Source: a bacterium UBP1_UBA4783
GTDB lineage: Bacteria > Krumholzibacteriota > Krumholzibacteriia > Krumholzibacteriales > Krumholzibacteriaceae
Assembly (NCBI GenBank): GCA_002403075.1
Contig: DHHB01000084.1
Location: 41,564-77,101, forward strand
Length of the DNA stretch: 35,538 nt
Direction: 5' to 3'
Both the position numbers and the translations under genes were made by a program. The notes below the pieces were generated by a model that saw only the letters and a program-made list of their open reading frames with translations, had not been told where the DNA came from and searched no databases. Of the stretch, positions 33,955 to 35,538 are shown in pieces. Position 1 is the stretch's first letter, and each line of letters begins with the position of its first letter.

Positions 33955-33983
33955 AATCGCACACGTTCGCCGGAGGTATGTCC

Positions 33984-34385
33984 ATGGGGAAAACGATCAG
34001 GGTGCTCATCGGCAAGCCCGGCCTCGACGGCCACGACCGCGGGGCGAAGGTCGTCGCCAACGCCCTGCGGGACGCCGGCATGGAGGTGATCTACACGGGG
34101 CTTCACCAAACCCCGGAGATGATCGCCGAGGCCGCGGTGCAGGAGGACGTCGACGTCGTGGGACTCAGCATCCTCTCGGGCGCCCACATGACGATGTTCC
34201 CGCGCATTCTGGAGCTCTTGAGGGAGAAGGGAGCGGGACACATCAAGGTGTTCGGCGGCGGGATCATTCCCGCCGAGGACGCGGAGCGGCTCGAGGCGGC
34301 GGGCGTCGCCCGGCTCTTCGGCCCGGGAACCGATACGCGGGATATCGTCGATTTCATCAGGAAGAACTTCGCGCAGAGCGCGTGA
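33984..34385 (+). CDS. icmB: Acyl-CoA mutase small subunit, cobalamin-binding
   Basis: A 133-residue B12-binding domain. It carries the D-G-H-D-R-G motif at residues 15-20, His 17 being the lower cobalt ligand, then the S-I-L-S-G-A-H and F-G-G-G-I-I-P loops that hold the nucleotide tail. It partners the large subunit encoded just upstream, an arrangement typical of IcmA/IcmB and archaeal-type mutases. ATG 33984 is chosen over 33978 because CGGAGG at 33971-33976 is 7 bases from the former and 1 from the latter. Confidence 0.93.
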   Translation: MGKTIRVLIGKPGLDGHDRGAKVVANALRDAGMEVIYTGLHQTPEMIAEAAVQEDVDVVGLSILSGAHMTMFPRILELLREKGAGHIKVFGGGIIPAEDAERLEAAGVARLFGPGTDTRDIVDFIRKNFAQSA

Positions 34386-34405
34386 AACGATCAAAGGAGG
34401 AGCTC

Positions 34406-35538
<1,133 letters not shown>

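Overview
The window is a gene-dense stretch of a high-GC (roughly two-thirds G+C by eye) bacterial chromosome with a Gram-negative envelope. It encodes two Omp85-type barrels, a TamB-like protein, a lipoprotein with a lipobox and a GatCAB amidotransferase. Nothing fixes the phylum. The protein styles (a metallopeptidase/beta-propeller/Omp85-barrel fusion, a secreted lamin-tail protein, a DUF6249-like membrane protein beside an ECF sigma factor) recall FCB-group or candidate-phylum bacteria such as Krumholzibacteriota, Eisenbacteria or Gemmatimonadota. That placement is a low-confidence inference. I see no mobile element, CRISPR array, rRNA or tRNA, and no stretch over 300 bases without a gene.

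Layout. (1) 1-2742: the end of recJ, then dtd, maf and mtnA, the last two junctions overlapping by 4 bases. (2) 2818-5451: a strong promoter, rplM-rpsI, rpsB-tsf and an intrinsic terminator. (3) 5508-11013: pyrH-frr-uppS-cdsA-dxr-rseP, the widely conserved nucleotide/ribosome-recycling/envelope order. (4) 10997-11442: a short lipoprotein gene on the minus strand whose promoter lies inside the start of the next plus-strand gene. (5) 11421-20633: three outer-envelope genes in a row: an Omp85 protein with three POTRA domains in the usual bamA slot, a TamB-like protein, and a fusion of a zinc peptidase, a beta-propeller and an Omp85-like barrel. (6) 20678-26235: a UvrD/PcrA helicase and gatCAB. 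(7) 26245-27963: an ECF sigma factor and zinc-binding anti-sigma factor on the minus strand, divergent from a small membrane protein. The gap between them carries two matching ECF-type promoters, one per strand, separated by a 27-bp palindrome. (8) 28033-30591: a secreted lamin-tail protein and a soluble cysteine-rich histidine kinase. (9) 30638-35538: cobalamin adenosyltransferase, MeaB, a two-subunit B12-dependent acyl-CoA mutase and a thiolase running off the end.

How the parts fit. Regions 2 and 3 are core translation and envelope biogenesis. Region 5 looks like an extension of that envelope system. Region 9 is a self-contained B12-enzyme module: CobO makes adenosylcobalamin, MeaB loads and protects the mutase, the mutase isomerises an acyl-CoA, and the thiolase handles downstream acyl-CoA chemistry. 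The two residues that set mutase substrate choice are Phe and Gln, as in isobutyryl-CoA mutase, not Tyr and Arg as in methylmalonyl-CoA mutase.

The most interesting observations are the paired ECF promoters with the palindrome between them, the peptidase-propeller-barrel fusion next to Omp85/TamB, and the isobutyryl-CoA-mutase signature. Several promoters share an exact TTGACA and a 17-base spacer with a loose TANNNT -10.
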